Source of the DNA: Mycetohabitans rhizoxinica HKI 454 | GTDB lineage: Bacteria > Pseudomonadota > Gammaproteobacteria > Burkholderiales > Burkholderiaceae | Assembly: GCF_000198775.1 (NCBI RefSeq) | Contig: NC_014722.1 | Span: 1,390,845-1,454,844, forward strand | DNA: 64,000 bases | Reading direction: 5' to 3' | Notes under the pieces: model-generated | The model's database searches: none | Told to the model about the DNA's origin: nothing | What the model saw: only the letters and a program-made list of their open reading frames with translations | Shown here: positions 19,637-30,768 of the stretch, piece after piece | How the letters are laid out: every line of letters starts with the position of its first letter | Numbering within the stretch: position 1 is the first letter of the stretch | Made by a program: the position numbers and the translations under genes

Positions 19637-19680
19637 AGTAGGCCGCGCATGGTGCGCCCCCGTTAACGGCCGTTGGCACG

Positions 19681-20670
19681 TCAGTGCGCCGAGATTGGCG
19701 CGTCCTCCTCGATCGCGTGCCGAGACTTGCCCGGGCGCGACGGCTGACTCGCGTGCTGGCGCACTGACCAGCTCACGCCCGCAACGAGCAGCATGATCGC
19801 GCCCCATTCGAGCGCGCGCGGCCAGCGCTGCGCGTAGATAAACCCATACACGAGCGCGAACAGCGTCTCAAACACGATCAACTGGCCCGACAGCGTTAAT
19901 GGCAGGCGTTTCGCCGCAGCGTTCCACAACGCATTGCCCCACCATGAACAGCCGATGGCGATGGCTAGGTTGAGCGCCCAGAACAGTTGCCAGCGTTCGG
20001 CATCGAGCGCTGGCCGCCCAACTGCGCTGCTTGGCACCAGCAGCAGCCCGGCCCATAGCAGTGCGCCGAGTACACCGGTGACAATGCCCGATGCAATCGA
20101 CCATTCGTTGCTGTCGAAATGTCCTGACTTGCGCAGATAGCGCGCATTGGCGACGGCGAACCAGGTCCACGCCACCAGAGCGCCCGCTGCGCACAACACA
20201 CCGGCGATCCGGCTCGCGATCGTGCCGTGCGTGGCAAACGATGCCGTGAAGACGTCGAGGTTGATGCAGGCGATGCCGGCGACAATCATCAGCAGCGCAA
20301 GCGTAAGCCGCCGCAGTGGAACCGCGTCGTGATCGGCGCGTCCGGCCAGCGTGATGGTCAGCGGCAGCACACCGACGATCAGCGACGATGGCGCGACGCC
20401 GACCAGTTGTACCGCTGCGGCGACCAGAATGTAATAGACAATGTTGCCTGCGAGCGCGAGCCAGATGAGCACCACGAGATCCGCGCGCGTGAGCTTGGAT
20501 AGCAGCCGACGCGCGTTGGGCAGCGCGACGACGACCGACACCAGGCCGTACAGCAGATAGCGTCCGGCGGCCAGCAGCAACGGCGAAAAGTCCGGCAGCA
20601 GGCACGGGCCGAGAAAGACGAAGCCCCACACTGCGCCCGCTAGCAGGCCGTACATCACCCCACGTTGCAT
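19681..20670 (-). CDS. EamA/DMT-superfamily transporter
   Basis: Ten-helix drug/metabolite exporter of the inner membrane. The 329 residues start MQRGVMYGLLAGAVWGFVF, the usual first helix, and contain two EamA repeats (about residues 5-140 and 150-300) with many hydrophobic segments such as VVLIWLALAGNIVYYILVAA and IVFETLFALVYGFIYA. The frame is open upstream, but the 50 extra residues are Arg/Ala-rich and lie in the intergenic region. The substrate is unknown. It converges with ratB. Confidence 0.88.
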   Translation of the reverse strand: MQRGVMYGLLAGAVWGFVFLGPCLLPDFSPLLLAAGRYLLYGLVSVVVALPNARRLLSKLTRADLVVLIWLALAGNIVYYILVAAAVQLVGVAPSSLIVGVLPLTITLAGRADHDAVPLRRLTLALLMIVAGIACINLDVFTASFATHGTIASRIAGVLCAAGALVAWTWFAVANARYLRKSGHFDSNEWSIASGIVTGVLGALLWAGLLLVPSSAVGRPALDAERWQLFWALNLAIAIGCSWWGNALWNAAAKRLPLTLSGQLIVFETLFALVYGFIYAQRWPRALEWGAIMLLVAGVSWSVRQHASQPSRPGKSRHAIEEDAPISAH

Positions 20671-20911
20671 TGCCGACTCCCTGTCATCGTTGGCTGTGCC
20701 GCGCCGTGCCCGAATTGCGCACGGCTGCCACGCCGCATACCAGCGGCGTGTGCGAGGCGGCTGGCATGCGGCGGCGGGCGCGGCGGCAATTAAAGGCGCG
20801 CAGCATAGCACGCGCTCCATTCATCGCGCTTGTCGAATCCTGTAATCGGCGCAACACCACGTCGCCCCGGGCTATAAAACGGGGACATATGTGTAACTGG
20901 CTGTTCAGGCA

Positions 20912-22430
<1,519 letters not shown>

Positions 22431-22438
22431 GTGGACGC

Positions 22439-23107
22439 ATGAAAGCCCTGTTGCGCGCGGTACTGATCGTCGATGCGCTGGTGACGGCGGCATTCGGTCT
22501 GTTGATGATCGCGACCCCATGGCGGTCGCTGTACGACACGCTGCAGTTGGTGCAAGTGTCACCAGCGATGGTGGGGCAGTTGTTCGGCATCGTGCTGTTG
22601 GCGCTGGCCGGATTGCAATTGCGCGCGGCGATTCATGGTGCACTGACCGCGCTGGTTGCCGGCGCCAGTGGCCACGCGCTGTGGGCCTGCGGCGTGCTGA
22701 TGCTCGTCTGGCTGGTTGCGGTGCGCTCGCCGTCGCTGGCCGGCCTCGGCCTGTGGATCGGACCGCTGGTGGGTGTCGCGTTGCTGCTGTATGGGCTGAT
22801 CAACGTCCGGCTGGCCGCCGCGGTACGGCGGCGTGACCGGGCGGCCGCGCAAGGGGCGGCCTCCGCGGAGCGTGCGCGCGAACGTGCCGCCGCGACGGCG
22901 CCGATGACACCGGCTCAGGCCGCAGACGTGTCGACCAGTCAGGCGAAATCAGCCGGCCGGACGCCGGCGGCGCCGGCGACGACGCGGCACAGTGCATCGG
23001 CATCCAACGCATCACCATCCACCGCGTCGATACCCGAGCGCGGCGCCGAGGCCGACGAACGTCGCGAGCCGTTCGTGCGCGGCGACGACGACACGGACCG
23101 CGGTTGA
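22439..23107 (+). CDS. Four-helix membrane protein of unknown function, between guaB and guaA
   Basis: About 222 residues. The N-terminal 140 carry four hydrophobic segments (VLIVDALVTAAFGLLMIA; MVGQLFGIVLLALAGLQL; HALWACGVLMLVWLVAV; LWIGPLVGVALLLYGLINV), then an Arg-rich turn and a disordered Ala/Ser/Thr/Arg-rich cytoplasmic tail. I do not recognise a functional domain. A GTG at 22427 overlapping the guaB stop (GTGA) is an alternative start that would add 4 residues. The location suggests co-transcription with guaB and possibly guaA. Confidence 0.75.
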   Translation: MKALLRAVLIVDALVTAAFGLLMIATPWRSLYDTLQLVQVSPAMVGQLFGIVLLALAGLQLRAAIHGALTALVAGASGHALWACGVLMLVWLVAVRSPSLAGLGLWIGPLVGVALLLYGLINVRLAAAVRRRDRAAAQGAASAERARERAAATAPMTPAQAADVSTSQAKSAGRTPAAPATTRHSASASNASPSTASIPERGAEADERREPFVRGDDDTDRG

Positions 23108-23226
23108 ACGGCGCCTCGATACCCGCCTAGAACGCGCCTCCCGCCGTATTGCGCGTTGTGCTGCCGTCGGCTCCGCGCACAGCGCGGCTCGTCCCGTTTT
23201 CATTCTATTGAGATTCACCCATTGCC

Positions 23227-24810
23227 ATGCATGACAAAATCCTGATCCTCGACTTTGGCTCCCAGGTCACGCAGTTGATCGCGCGCCGTGTGCGTGAGGC
23301 GCATGTCTACTCCGAGGTTCATCCATACGATGTGGATGACGCATTCGTGCGCGAATTCAAGCCGAAGGGCGTGATTTTGTCCGGCGGTCCGAACTCGGTC
23401 ACCGACACGGATGCGCCACGCGTGCCGCAGGCCGTGTTTGATCTAGGCGTGCCGGTACTGGGCATTTGTTACGGCATGCAGGCGATGGCGTTGCAACTCG
23501 GCGGCAAGGTCGAACTCGGCCACGTGCGCGAGTTCGGCTACGCCGAGGTACGTGCGCGCAACCATACGAAGTTGCTGGAGGCGATCGAGGATTTCACGAC
23601 GCCGGAAGGTCATGGCATGCTGAAGGTCTGGATGAGCCACGGTGACAAGGTGGTTGAGATGCCGCCCGGCTTCAAGCTCATGGCGTCGACCGAATCATGC
23701 CCGATTGCGGCGATGGCCGATGAGGATCGCCGGTTCTACGGGTTGCAGTGGCATCCGGAGGTCACGCATACGATCAAGGGCCGTGACATGCTGAATCGGT
23801 TCGTGCTCGAGTTGTGTGGTGCGACACCGGATTGGGAAATGGGGCACTACATCGCCGAGGCGGTAGAGCAGATCCGTGCGCAGGTCGGTAACGAGCGGGT
23901 GATCCTCGGATTGTCTGGCGGCGTTGATTCGTCGGTTGCGGCGGCACTGCTGCACCGTGCGATCGGCGACCAGTTGACATGCGTGTTCGTCGACCACGGC
24001 TTGCTGCGGCTCAACGAAGCGGAGCAGGTCATGGAGACGTTCGGGCGGCACCTTGGAGTAAAGGTGATTCACGTCGACGCCAGCGACGCATTTATGAGCA
24101 AGCTTGCCGGCGTGACGGATCCAGAGCACAAGCGCAAGATCATCGGTGCGGAATTCGTCGAGGTGTTCCAGAACGAGGCCCGCAAGCTGACCGACGCGAA
24201 ATGGCTTGCACAAGGCACGATCTATCCGGATGTGATCGAGTCGGCTGGCAAAGGCAAGAAGGGCGCGCATACGATCAAGAGTCACCATAACGTGGGCGGA
24301 TTACCGGAAACGTTGAATCTGAAACTGCTCGAGCCGCTGCGCGAGTTGTTTAAGGATGAGGTACGCGAGCTTGGCGTCAAGCTCGGCTTGCCGTCATCGA
24401 TGGTGTATCGGCACCCATTCCCTGGGCCGGGGCTGGGCGTGCGGATCCTGGGCGAGGTCAAGCGCGAGTTCGCCGATCTACTGCGCAAAGCCGATGCGAT
24501 TTTCATCGAAACGCTGCGCACGACGATTGATCCGGATAGCGGCAAGTCATGGTATGAGTTGACCAGCCAAGCGTTTGCAGTTTTTCTGCCGGTGCGCAGC
24601 GTTGGCGTGATGGGCGATGGCCGCACGTATGACTATGTTGTCGCGTTGCGCGCGGTGCAGACGCACGATTTCATGACCGCGCATTGGGCACATTTGCCGT
24701 ATGAATTGCTTGGGCACGCGTCGAATCGCATCATTAATGAGGTGCGGGGTATCAATCGCGTTGTGTACGATATTTCGGGCAAGCCGCCGGCGACGATTGA
24801 GTGGGAGTGA
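23227..24810 (+). CDS. guaA: GMP synthase (glutamine-hydrolysing)
   Basis: Aminates XMP to GMP using glutamine and ATP. The 527-residue enzyme has the class I amidotransferase domain (LSGGPNSV; nucleophile Cys81 in GICYGMQAM; His and Glu in LQWHPEVTH), the ATP-pyrophosphatase P-loop [16 protein letters not shown] and the C-terminal dimerisation domain ending PPATIEWE. The residues and length match the family throughout. It follows guaB in the same direction. Confidence 0.97.
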   Translation: MHDKILILDFGSQVTQLIARRVREAHVYSEVHPYDVDDAFVREFKPKGVILSGGPNSVTDTDAPRVPQAVFDLGVPVLGICYGMQAMALQLGGKVELGHVREFGYAEVRARNHTKLLEAIEDFTTPEGHGMLKVWMSHGDKVVEMPPGFKLMASTESCPIAAMADEDRRFYGLQWHPEVTHTIKGRDMLNRFVLELCGATPDWEMGHYIAEAVEQIRAQVGNERVILGLSGGVDSSVAAALLHRAIGDQLTCVFVDHGLLRLNEAEQVMETFGRHLGVKVIHVDASDAFMSKLAGVTDPEHKRKIIGAEFVEVFQNEARKLTDAKWLAQGTIYPDVIESAGKGKKGAHTIKSHHNVGGLPETLNLKLLEPLRELFKDEVRELGVKLGLPSSMVYRHPFPGPGLGVRILGEVKREFADLLRKADAIFIETLRTTIDPDSGKSWYELTSQAFAVFLPVRSVGVMGDGRTYDYVVALRAVQTHDFMTAHWAHLPYELLGHASNRIINEVRGINRVVYDISGKPPATIEWE

Positions 24811-24899
24811 AACCGAGTCCTGCGGGGGCTATTGCCCCAGCTATCGGCAGTAGCCACGCCCGGCAGTCCACGTATCTGGCCCAGGCGCTGCAAACCCTG

Positions 24900-25145
24900 T
24901 TTTACGTGAAGCCCCGGCAACGAGGTGTCGGCTTCGATCACCAGGCATTCGCGCGCATGTATCCGGGAACTTGTCGCTCCACACGCCGTGCAGTGCGCAA
25001 CGAGGCCTTTATGTTTCAGTGCAACGATGAGCCGATTGCTGATCATTTCCCATTCGACAATACGCATCATGGGCAAACTTTGACGACCGGCTCGTAGCCA
25101 GCGAGCGAGTGCGGCTGATACGGCGGAATCTCCAAATGCCATCAA
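24900..25145 (-). pseudogene. Possible ISL3-type transposase N-terminal relic
   Basis: A short reading frame on the minus strand has MRIVEWEMISNRLIVALKHK followed by a Cys-x-x-Cys pair in AHCTACGATSSRIHARE. That resembles the zinc-finger opening of ISL3-family transposases, where CPxCG is followed by Ser-x-Arg-Ile/Val-His. After about 65 residues the similarity ends and nothing of a catalytic domain follows; the frame just runs into the antisense of guaA. It occupies most of the 24811-25183 spacer, where I see no other gene. Confidence 0.4.
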
Positions 25146-25183
25146 CCTTCCTTCACATCCTGATCCATCGACGGGCGTTCCCG

Positions 25184-26125
25184 TCAGTTGGACGCGGCGA
25201 AATCGTCGAGTTGAGTCGCGGGTGACAGGGCGAACGAAGCTCGCATGTCCCGAGCCTCATCGACGGGCGATCGCCCGAAAAACCGCTTGAACTCCCGGCT
25301 GAACTGGGATGGGCTCTCGTAGCCCACACGCGCTGACGCGGATGCAGCCGTCAAGCCGTCGCGGATCATCATCAGCCGAGCCTGATGCAAACGTGTCGAT
25401 TTGATGTATTGGATCGGCGAGGTGAGCGTGACGGCGCGAAAGTTGGCATGGAAAGCTGGCACGCTCATTCCAGCCTCTTTCGCGAGAGCACTGACATCCA
25501 ATGGTTGGGCATAGTCGGCGTGGATCCGGCGCAGCGCCTTCGCCACTCTCCCAAATCGACCCTGATGGGCGAGTGCCGCCCTCAGTGCCGCGCCTTGCTG
25601 CCCGACCAGTACCCGATAACAGATTTCACGCACGATCGCGGGCCCTAATACCTGTGCATCGAGGGGGGACGTCAATGCCCGAAGCAGGCGTAAGGTGGCG
25701 TCGGCCAGATCGCCGTCCAATGGTGTCGATAAGATTCCGAGCGGCGCGCCTTGCTGATGGCAACCTGACTGATCGATCGTCAGAATGAGGTCGGCCAACT
25801 CGGTCAAGTCGAGCCGCAGCGATACGGCCAGCATTGGCTCCGACTCGCTCGCCTCGGTTTCCGTGGAGAACGGTAATGGCACCGACAAAACTAGGTAATG
25901 CTGCGCATCGTACACATAGATTTGATCGCCGAGGAATCCCAGTTTGCGCCCCTGGCAGACGATCACGATGCTCGGCTCATATAGCACGGGCGTGCGCCCT
26001 AACGGCCGGTTAGATCGCATGAACCGCACGCCCTCCAGGGCGGACTGCGTGTATCCCTCGTTCGGCGCCAGGCGCTCGAGCAGGTTCACCATCTTTACGG
26101 AAATCGGATCGTCAGTAACTGTCAC
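25184..26125 (-). CDS. AraC-family transcriptional regulator
   Basis: 313 residues. The N-terminal half is a cupin-type AraC_N effector domain (LGRTPVLYEPSIVIVCQGRK; YVYDAQHYLVLSVPLPF). The C-terminal half has two helix-turn-helix motifs: PLDVSALAKEAGMSVPAFHA, and ASARVGYESPSQFSREFKRF followed by FGRSP. It is divergent from the SDR gene at 26391 with 265 bases between, so it may control that gene. The inducer is unknown; this subfamily is often linked to alcohol or aldehyde metabolism genes. No lesion seen. Confidence 0.9.
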   Translation of the reverse strand: MTVTDDPISVKMVNLLERLAPNEGYTQSALEGVRFMRSNRPLGRTPVLYEPSIVIVCQGRKLGFLGDQIYVYDAQHYLVLSVPLPFSTETEASESEPMLAVSLRLDLTELADLILTIDQSGCHQQGAPLGILSTPLDGDLADATLRLLRALTSPLDAQVLGPAIVREICYRVLVGQQGAALRAALAHQGRFGRVAKALRRIHADYAQPLDVSALAKEAGMSVPAFHANFRAVTLTSPIQYIKSTRLHQARLMMIRDGLTAASASARVGYESPSQFSREFKRFFGRSPVDEARDMRASFALSPATQLDDFAASN

Positions 26126-26390
26126 GAGGGCTTCTTTTCTGGCGGATAAGGCGAAGAAATTGTAACCGACCCGATCGACGGCACATCTCTACTTCGATAG
26201 GAATAGGCAACACTGTCATCGTCACGTGTATTTGCGTCCGCGCCTGCGGTTCATAAGATTGGTTATCGGCTGCACGGTTCAGCTCAAGTGCCGAAAGACG
26301 TCGCAACCGCTATCTCGTCTGTTCATGGAGATCGTGGTGCGCCCGACCGCAAGCCCTTATTGAACTGTCTATCTCGTTAGGAGCGTTTTT

Positions 26391-27152
26391 ATGACTTTAC
26401 AAGCTTCCACCAATCAGTCTTTCGACGGCAAGATCGCTATCGTCACCGGTGCCGCCAGCGGCATTGGGCTCGCTACCACGGAATTGTTGCATACTCAAGG
26501 CGCCAGCGTGATTGCCGTCGACCGGAGCGCCGATGTCGAGGCGTTGGCCAGGCCGGGAATCGTCCCGCTCGTTGCCGACGTCGCGCACGAGGAAAGTGCG
26601 CGACGCGCGGTGGCCGCCGCAATGCAGCAGTTTGGCAAACTCGATATTCTGGTCAATAATGCCGCGATCATCATCAATAAACTCGTTGTCGACATGACGC
26701 TTGAGGACTGGAACCGCGTGCAGGCCGTGAATTCCACGGGTGCATTCCTGTTCTCGCGTGAGGCCATGCGCGCGATGATGCCGGCACGCACAGGCGCCAT
26801 CGTCAACGTGGGTTCATACGCGTGCTATCAGGCGTTTCCGCTTATCGCTGCGTACGCAGCGTCCAAAGGCGCGCTTGCCCAGTTGACGCGTGCCATGTCG
26901 CTTGAGGCGATCGATCACGGCATTCGCGTCAATGCGGTAGGGTCCGGCGACGCGGTAACAAATATCACAAACCACATCCACGAGGATGGTCCTGCATTTC
27001 TCGCCGAGCATGGCAAAAACGCGCCGATCAGACGCGCGGCACAGCCGCGCGAAATTGCCGAAGTGATCGCCTTTCTGGCGTCCGACAAAGCCAGCTATAT
27101 CGTCGGCGCAGTCGTGATGGCGGATGGTGGAATGAGCGTAGCTCTCCAGTAA
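26391..27152 (+). CDS. Short-chain dehydrogenase/reductase
   Basis: Classical SDR oxidoreductase, 253 residues. The NAD(P)-binding motif is VTGAASGIGLA (TGxxxGxG), followed by NNAA, the active-site Ser region in VNVGSYACYQ and the catalytic YxxxK as YAASK. The C-terminal GAVVMADGGMSVAL is the usual family ending. An Asp at the end of the second strand (AVDRSADVE) suggests NAD preference. The gene lies between the AraC and LysR regulators and is divergent from the AraC gene. The substrate is not determined. Confidence 0.92.
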   Translation: MTLQASTNQSFDGKIAIVTGAASGIGLATTELLHTQGASVIAVDRSADVEALARPGIVPLVADVAHEESARRAVAAAMQQFGKLDILVNNAAIIINKLVVDMTLEDWNRVQAVNSTGAFLFSREAMRAMMPARTGAIVNVGSYACYQAFPLIAAYAASKGALAQLTRAMSLEAIDHGIRVNAVGSGDAVTNITNHIHEDGPAFLAEHGKNAPIRRAAQPREIAEVIAFLASDKASYIVGAVVMADGGMSVALQ

Positions 27153-27503
27153 CCATAGACCTCGAGCCCCATTTCATGGCTGCTTGAATGTCATTTCGTA
27201 TAACTTATGTCGTAGCGCGGCTTGGCAGCGCCCGGTGACGGACGCTGCCTTAGTAGCAATGCATCGCAAAACTCAAGTGTGTGGTTGCCGATTAGTCGAT
27301 GGCTAGCCGCCATCATTTGTTTGTCCTTGCCATGCAGCAAGCCGCGATCGACTGGATCCGGTCGGAACGCCGCCTAATCCGACATCAAGGCGACGGCAGG
27401 CTCGTCGCGGAGGACGAGATGTTCGACTTGCACGAACGCATGATGCGGCGGCGTTATTTGGCGGATGAGCCGAACCACTAGCGCCACGCGACGCTGAAAG
27501 ATG
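27153..27503. other. Spacer between SDR and LysR genes
   Basis: About 350 bases between two converging genes. One 60-codon frame (27299-27481, MASRHHLFVLAMQQAAIDW ...) is open but has no ribosome site or recognised similarity. It could be a relic of a larger gene. No terminator hairpin was identified. Confidence 0.4.
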
Positions 27504-28406
27504 TTACGCGACGCTGGAAGAATGCTTGAGCCGATCAAGAAACCAGCGGCCTGCGAAACCCGGCGGCGTGTCCTTGCGGTAGATTGCAAACATCGCGATC
27601 GGCGGGGTGTGTGGCTGAAAATGCTCGATTCGCAGCGGTACCAACTCGCCGGAAACGATATCGTCATGCACCATGGGCACCGGCATGTGCCCCCATCCGA
27701 AGCCCGCGCGCAGAAACGCGTGCTTGGCACCAAGATCGGCGAGTCGCCAGGTCAGCGGCGACAGTACGCCAAACGTCTTGCCCTCGGTCAATGTCGTACG
27801 ATCAGTCAACACAAGCTGCACGTGTTCTTCAAGCTCGCGCAGTCGAATCACCCGCTTGATCGACGCCAACGGATGTGCTGGAGCCGCGACAGTGACCATT
27901 GGGACATCAAGCAGTTTTTCAGCATCCACCATTTTGGGCACGGCCGGCATCGAACCGCTGATACCGAGCCGACACTCGCGATCGAGCACCGGCCGCATCA
28001 CCGCGCCCAGCGCCTCCACGTAGAGCCGCAATGGTGTGTGGGGAAACGCATCGCGGAACTCGCCAACGGCGGCCGTCAGCGAGGCCATCGGATACATGAC
28101 GTCCACTACGACCGACAGCTCGGGCTCAAGTCCCTGCGCAATGGCTCGCGCCTTCGACTTGAAATCGTCCGCTGCGCTGACAACGAGGTGTGCCTGCACA
28201 AGCAGCGCAGTGCCTTGCTCAGTCAAGCGCGGATAGCGGCTGCTCCGGTCGAACAACTGCACATCGATCTGGTCTTCGAGGTTGGCGAGTGTCTGGCTCA
28301 CGACGGATTGCGCGCGGCGCAGCCTTCGGCCGGCGGCGGAGAAGCTGCCTTCGTCTGCTGCCGCAATGAAAGTGCGCAACTGATCCAGGGATACGCCGTC
28401 CAGCAT
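27504..28406 (-). CDS. LysR-family transcriptional regulator
   Basis: 300 residues. The N-terminal winged helix-turn-helix reads LDQLRTFIAAADEGSFSAAG and RRLRRAQSVVSQTLANLEDQ, standard LysR DNA-binding sequence. The rest is the periplasmic-binding-protein-like effector domain. It is divergent from the pirin-DoxX chimera at 28482; the 75-base spacer contains ATCGATTCCTTAGAT, an interrupted palindrome of the T-N11-A kind that LysR proteins bind. The likely regulon (pirin, DoxX, WrbA, quinone oxidoreductase) is an electrophile/quinone-stress set, now mostly broken. Confidence 0.9.
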   Translation of the reverse strand: MLDGVSLDQLRTFIAAADEGSFSAAGRRLRRAQSVVSQTLANLEDQIDVQLFDRSSRYPRLTEQGTALLVQAHLVVSAADDFKSKARAIAQGLEPELSVVVDVMYPMASLTAAVGEFRDAFPHTPLRLYVEALGAVMRPVLDRECRLGISGSMPAVPKMVDAEKLLDVPMVTVAAPAHPLASIKRVIRLRELEEHVQLVLTDRTTLTEGKTFGVLSPLTWRLADLGAKHAFLRAGFGWGHMPVPMVHDDIVSGELVPLRIEHFQPHTPPIAMFAIYRKDTPPGFAGRWFLDRLKHSSSVA

Positions 28407-28481
28407 ATATCGATTCCTTAGATGGTTTTTATCGAGAAATATAGGCTTCCGCGAAAGCTGTCAAGAATTTAACCTTTTCCC

Positions 28482-29060
28482 ATGCCATTACCGAAAGAGA
28501 TGTCCATGGAGCACGCCCCAGACAGCGTCCGGCAACGGGCAACTCGAACGATTGCGTTGCGCACCCATGGCCAACCGCACGGGCCACTTACGCGGCGGGT
28601 GAGCCCCGCGGGCATCGGTGAGCTGATCAAATCGTTCGTCTTTCTCGATGACTTCGACATCACGCCTTTCGGCTACACATCGTTTCGGGTGCACTCTCAC
28701 TCGGGCATCGCGACGATCACCGTCTTGCTTAACGGTGACCTGCGTTACGCAGGCACAACCGGCGGCTTACCCACCCCGATACTCGGTTACATCGGTTCGA
28801 TGACTCTCGAACTCGCGGCGAGCGTGCTACTAACCGTCGGTTACCACAGGCGGTTCATCGCGGCGTTGCGGGCCGTGTACTCGATCGTTACTGCATTGAT
28901 CTTCCACCATGCGCTGAGTGATCAGAACCCGATGTTCCATTTCCTCAAGAACGTCGCAATGTCCGCAGAATTTTTTCAGGGGCGTGCGTTCGGAGCCGGC
29001 GCGTATAGTTTTGACAACCGCGAGAAGGCGTCCGACGTCGCCATCGCGTTGGCGCAGTAA
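28482..29060 (+). pseudogene. Chimera of pirin N-terminus and DoxX C-terminus
   Basis: One 192-codon open frame joins two unrelated proteins. Residues 30-94 are pirin-like: GPLTRRVSPAGIGELIKSFV, FLDDFDITPFG, and HSHSGIATITVLLNGDLRY, including the first two metal-ligand histidines. From about residue 96 the sequence is the membrane part of a DoxX-family protein: TLELAASVLLTVGYHRRF, FHHALSDQNPMFHFLKNVAM, and EFFQGRAFGAGAYSFDNRE. The second pirin metal pair and the DoxX first helices are missing. The simplest reading is one deletion between two neighbouring genes, which kept the frame near 28765. The product is unlikely to work as either parent. Confidence 0.8.
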
Positions 29061-29156
29061 TGCAAGTCAGAACGCCGCCCGGCGTTTCGCGGGCCCTCTC
29101 ACAGTTTCAACCCATGCGGCGCCCACATGGCACGCTTTATTACTCAAGGAGTTGCA

Positions 29157-29756
29157 ATGGCTAAGGTCCTGGTTCTCTATTACTCTTCGTATGGCCACAT
29201 CGAAGCGATGGCCGAGGCTGTCGCGCAAGGCGCACGTAACGCAGGTGCTCAAGTGGATATTCGCAGGGTGCCGGAGACGGTTCCCTCCCAAGTAGCGGTG
29301 AACGCTCACTTTAAATTGGCTCAGGTCGCGCCGGTCGCCAGCGTTGCTGAACTGGAGCACTACGACGCGATCATTGTTGGCACCGGCACGCGCTTTGGCC
29401 GTATCTCGTCACAAATGGCTGCGTTTCTTGATCAGGCCGGTGGGCTATGGGCTCGCGGAGCGCTGAACGGGAAGGTGGGCGGCGCGTTCACCTCATCGGC
29501 CACGCAACACGGCGGCCAGGAAACGACGTTATTTTCAATCATTACCAATCTGCTTCACTTTGGCATGACAATCGTGGGCCTTCCGTACAGCCATCAAGGG
29601 CAAATGAGTGTCGCTGAGATTGTCGGCGGTGCACCATACGGCGCCACGACCATCGCCGCCGGTGATGGGTCGCGTCAACCCACGGAAATCGATCTCGCAG
29701 GCGCCCGCCATCAGGGCGAACTGGTCGCCAGGACCGCTGCGAAGCTGTTCGGATAA
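29157..29756 (+). CDS. wrbA: NAD(P)H:quinone oxidoreductase, WrbA family
   Basis: Flavodoxin-like FMN enzyme that reduces quinones by two electrons, protecting against redox cycling. The 199 residues open [20 protein letters not shown], the FMN phosphate loop, with [20 protein letters not shown] and [20 protein letters not shown] as further family motifs, and [12 protein letters not shown] near the active site. ATG 29157 follows AAGGAG. It is the only intact gene left downstream of the LysR regulator in this cluster. Confidence 0.93.
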   Translation: MAKVLVLYYSSYGHIEAMAEAVAQGARNAGAQVDIRRVPETVPSQVAVNAHFKLAQVAPVASVAELEHYDAIIVGTGTRFGRISSQMAAFLDQAGGLWARGALNGKVGGAFTSSATQHGGQETTLFSIITNLLHFGMTIVGLPYSHQGQMSVAEIVGGAPYGATTIAAGDGSRQPTEIDLAGARHQGELVARTAAKLFG

Positions 29757-29969
29757 GCCAGCGGCACGCATGGGCCCCGTTATTAGCCCAATCCGCGGGT
29801 TGCGCTTTCCCAATACGTATCACTAACCATTCGCTACCCGGACGTGCCGGGACAAGGAGAAGCCAAGGCTACGGAATTCGACGCAAAGGTCCGCCACATG
29901 CTCGCAGTGGGCGGGGGGATGACCCTTGGCAGCTTCGAGATTTAATCAATTTTTGACTGAGGAAATACC

Positions 29970-30386
29970 ATGAGCACCGCTTCATAATTGCTACAGCAGC
30001 ACTTCCATCTACTCGTTGACGACAATGCTGCGTGGCAGAAGCTGATTGCCGACGACATAGTGTGGGAATTGCCCTACGCAGCTGGTATCGGACATCCGAC
30101 CCGGCTTAATGGCCGGGAAGAGGTTTTGAGCCACGTTTCCTGGTTCGTTAGCGCGGTCGCTGATTTCCGTTTCTTTGAACTGCGTATCGTCGCTGGGGCG
30201 AACCCCCAGCAGGCAGTTGCGCAGGTATGCGCCGAGGGCTTGATCAAACCGACCGGCCGAATGTACCGGCAGGAGTACGTGGTATTTTTGGATGCGCGGG
30301 CAGGCAAGATCGCACATCTGCGCGAATATTTTGATCCGATACAGGCCGCGAAGGCGCTCGATGCTGCCATTGTCGGCCTTGACTGA
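29970..30386 (+). pseudogene. SnoaL/NTF2-like protein with stop at codon 6
   Basis: The expected start ATG 29970 reads M-S-T-A-S and then TAA at 29985, after which the same frame continues for 132 codons: LLQQHFHLLVDDNAAWQKLI, YAAGIGHPTRLNGREEV, IAHLREYFDPIQAAKALDA. This is the SnoaL/PhzA-like cone-shaped fold found in ketosteroid isomerase relatives. Translation could in principle restart at the TTG right after the stop, so complete loss is not certain. It lies between wrbA and a quinone oxidoreductase relic, in the same direction. Confidence 0.75.
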
Positions 30387-30417
30387 ACAGCGTATTTATC
30401 ACCTTTGGAGAAGCCTC

Positions 30418-30768
30418 GTGAAAGCTATTCGTGTTGCCGCCTACGGCGGTCCAGAATTGTTCTTACTATAGAGCATTGAAAGCCGCGTGCCGGCAACAGA
30501 GGTACTGATCGACATGGCCGGCACTTCGGTCAACCCGGTCAACTAGAAGCCGGATACAAAGCGCGGCCAAGGCGTCGGCGCCATCGGCACGCATTTCGCC
30601 ACGCGGTCCGACGGCGCTCGGTTGTCTGCGACCGCGTTGCTTTATGAATCAGTATGACTAATCATTGATATGGACTACGTGTATCCGCTTGCCCGTGCCA
30701 GCGAAGCGATGGCAAGAAGCATGGCGCGTCATGTCCGCGGGAAGATCGTTATTCAGGCGACCCGTTGA
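30418..30768 (+). pseudogene. Zinc-independent quinone oxidoreductase relic
   Basis: The start (GTG 30418) reads KAIRVAAYGGPELFLL, then a TAG, then SIESRVPATEVLIDMAGTSV, NPVN, and another TAG; this is the N-terminus of the MDR/quinone oxidoreductase family. After about 100 unrelated bases the C-terminal end of the same family follows: DYVYPLARASEAMARSMARH and VRGKIVIQATR then a stop at 30766. The whole Rossmann domain is missing. The relic sits at the end of the LysR-adjacent cluster. Confidence 0.75.

Noticed and set aside
19868..20629. 253-codon frame overlapping the EamA exporter on the same strand
   Set aside because: Arg/Ala-rich shifted-frame translation. The EamA frame has proper membrane segments and explains the region.
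24811..24850. Possible terminator after guaA
   Set aside because: GGGGGC/GCCCC could pair across a short loop near 24825-24840, but there is no T run and the stem is short.
27174..27215. loxP-like or attachment-site-like AT-rich stretch after the SDR
   Set aside because: ATTTCGTATAACTTATGTCG looks suggestive but has no proper inverted arms and no recombinase nearby in matching context.
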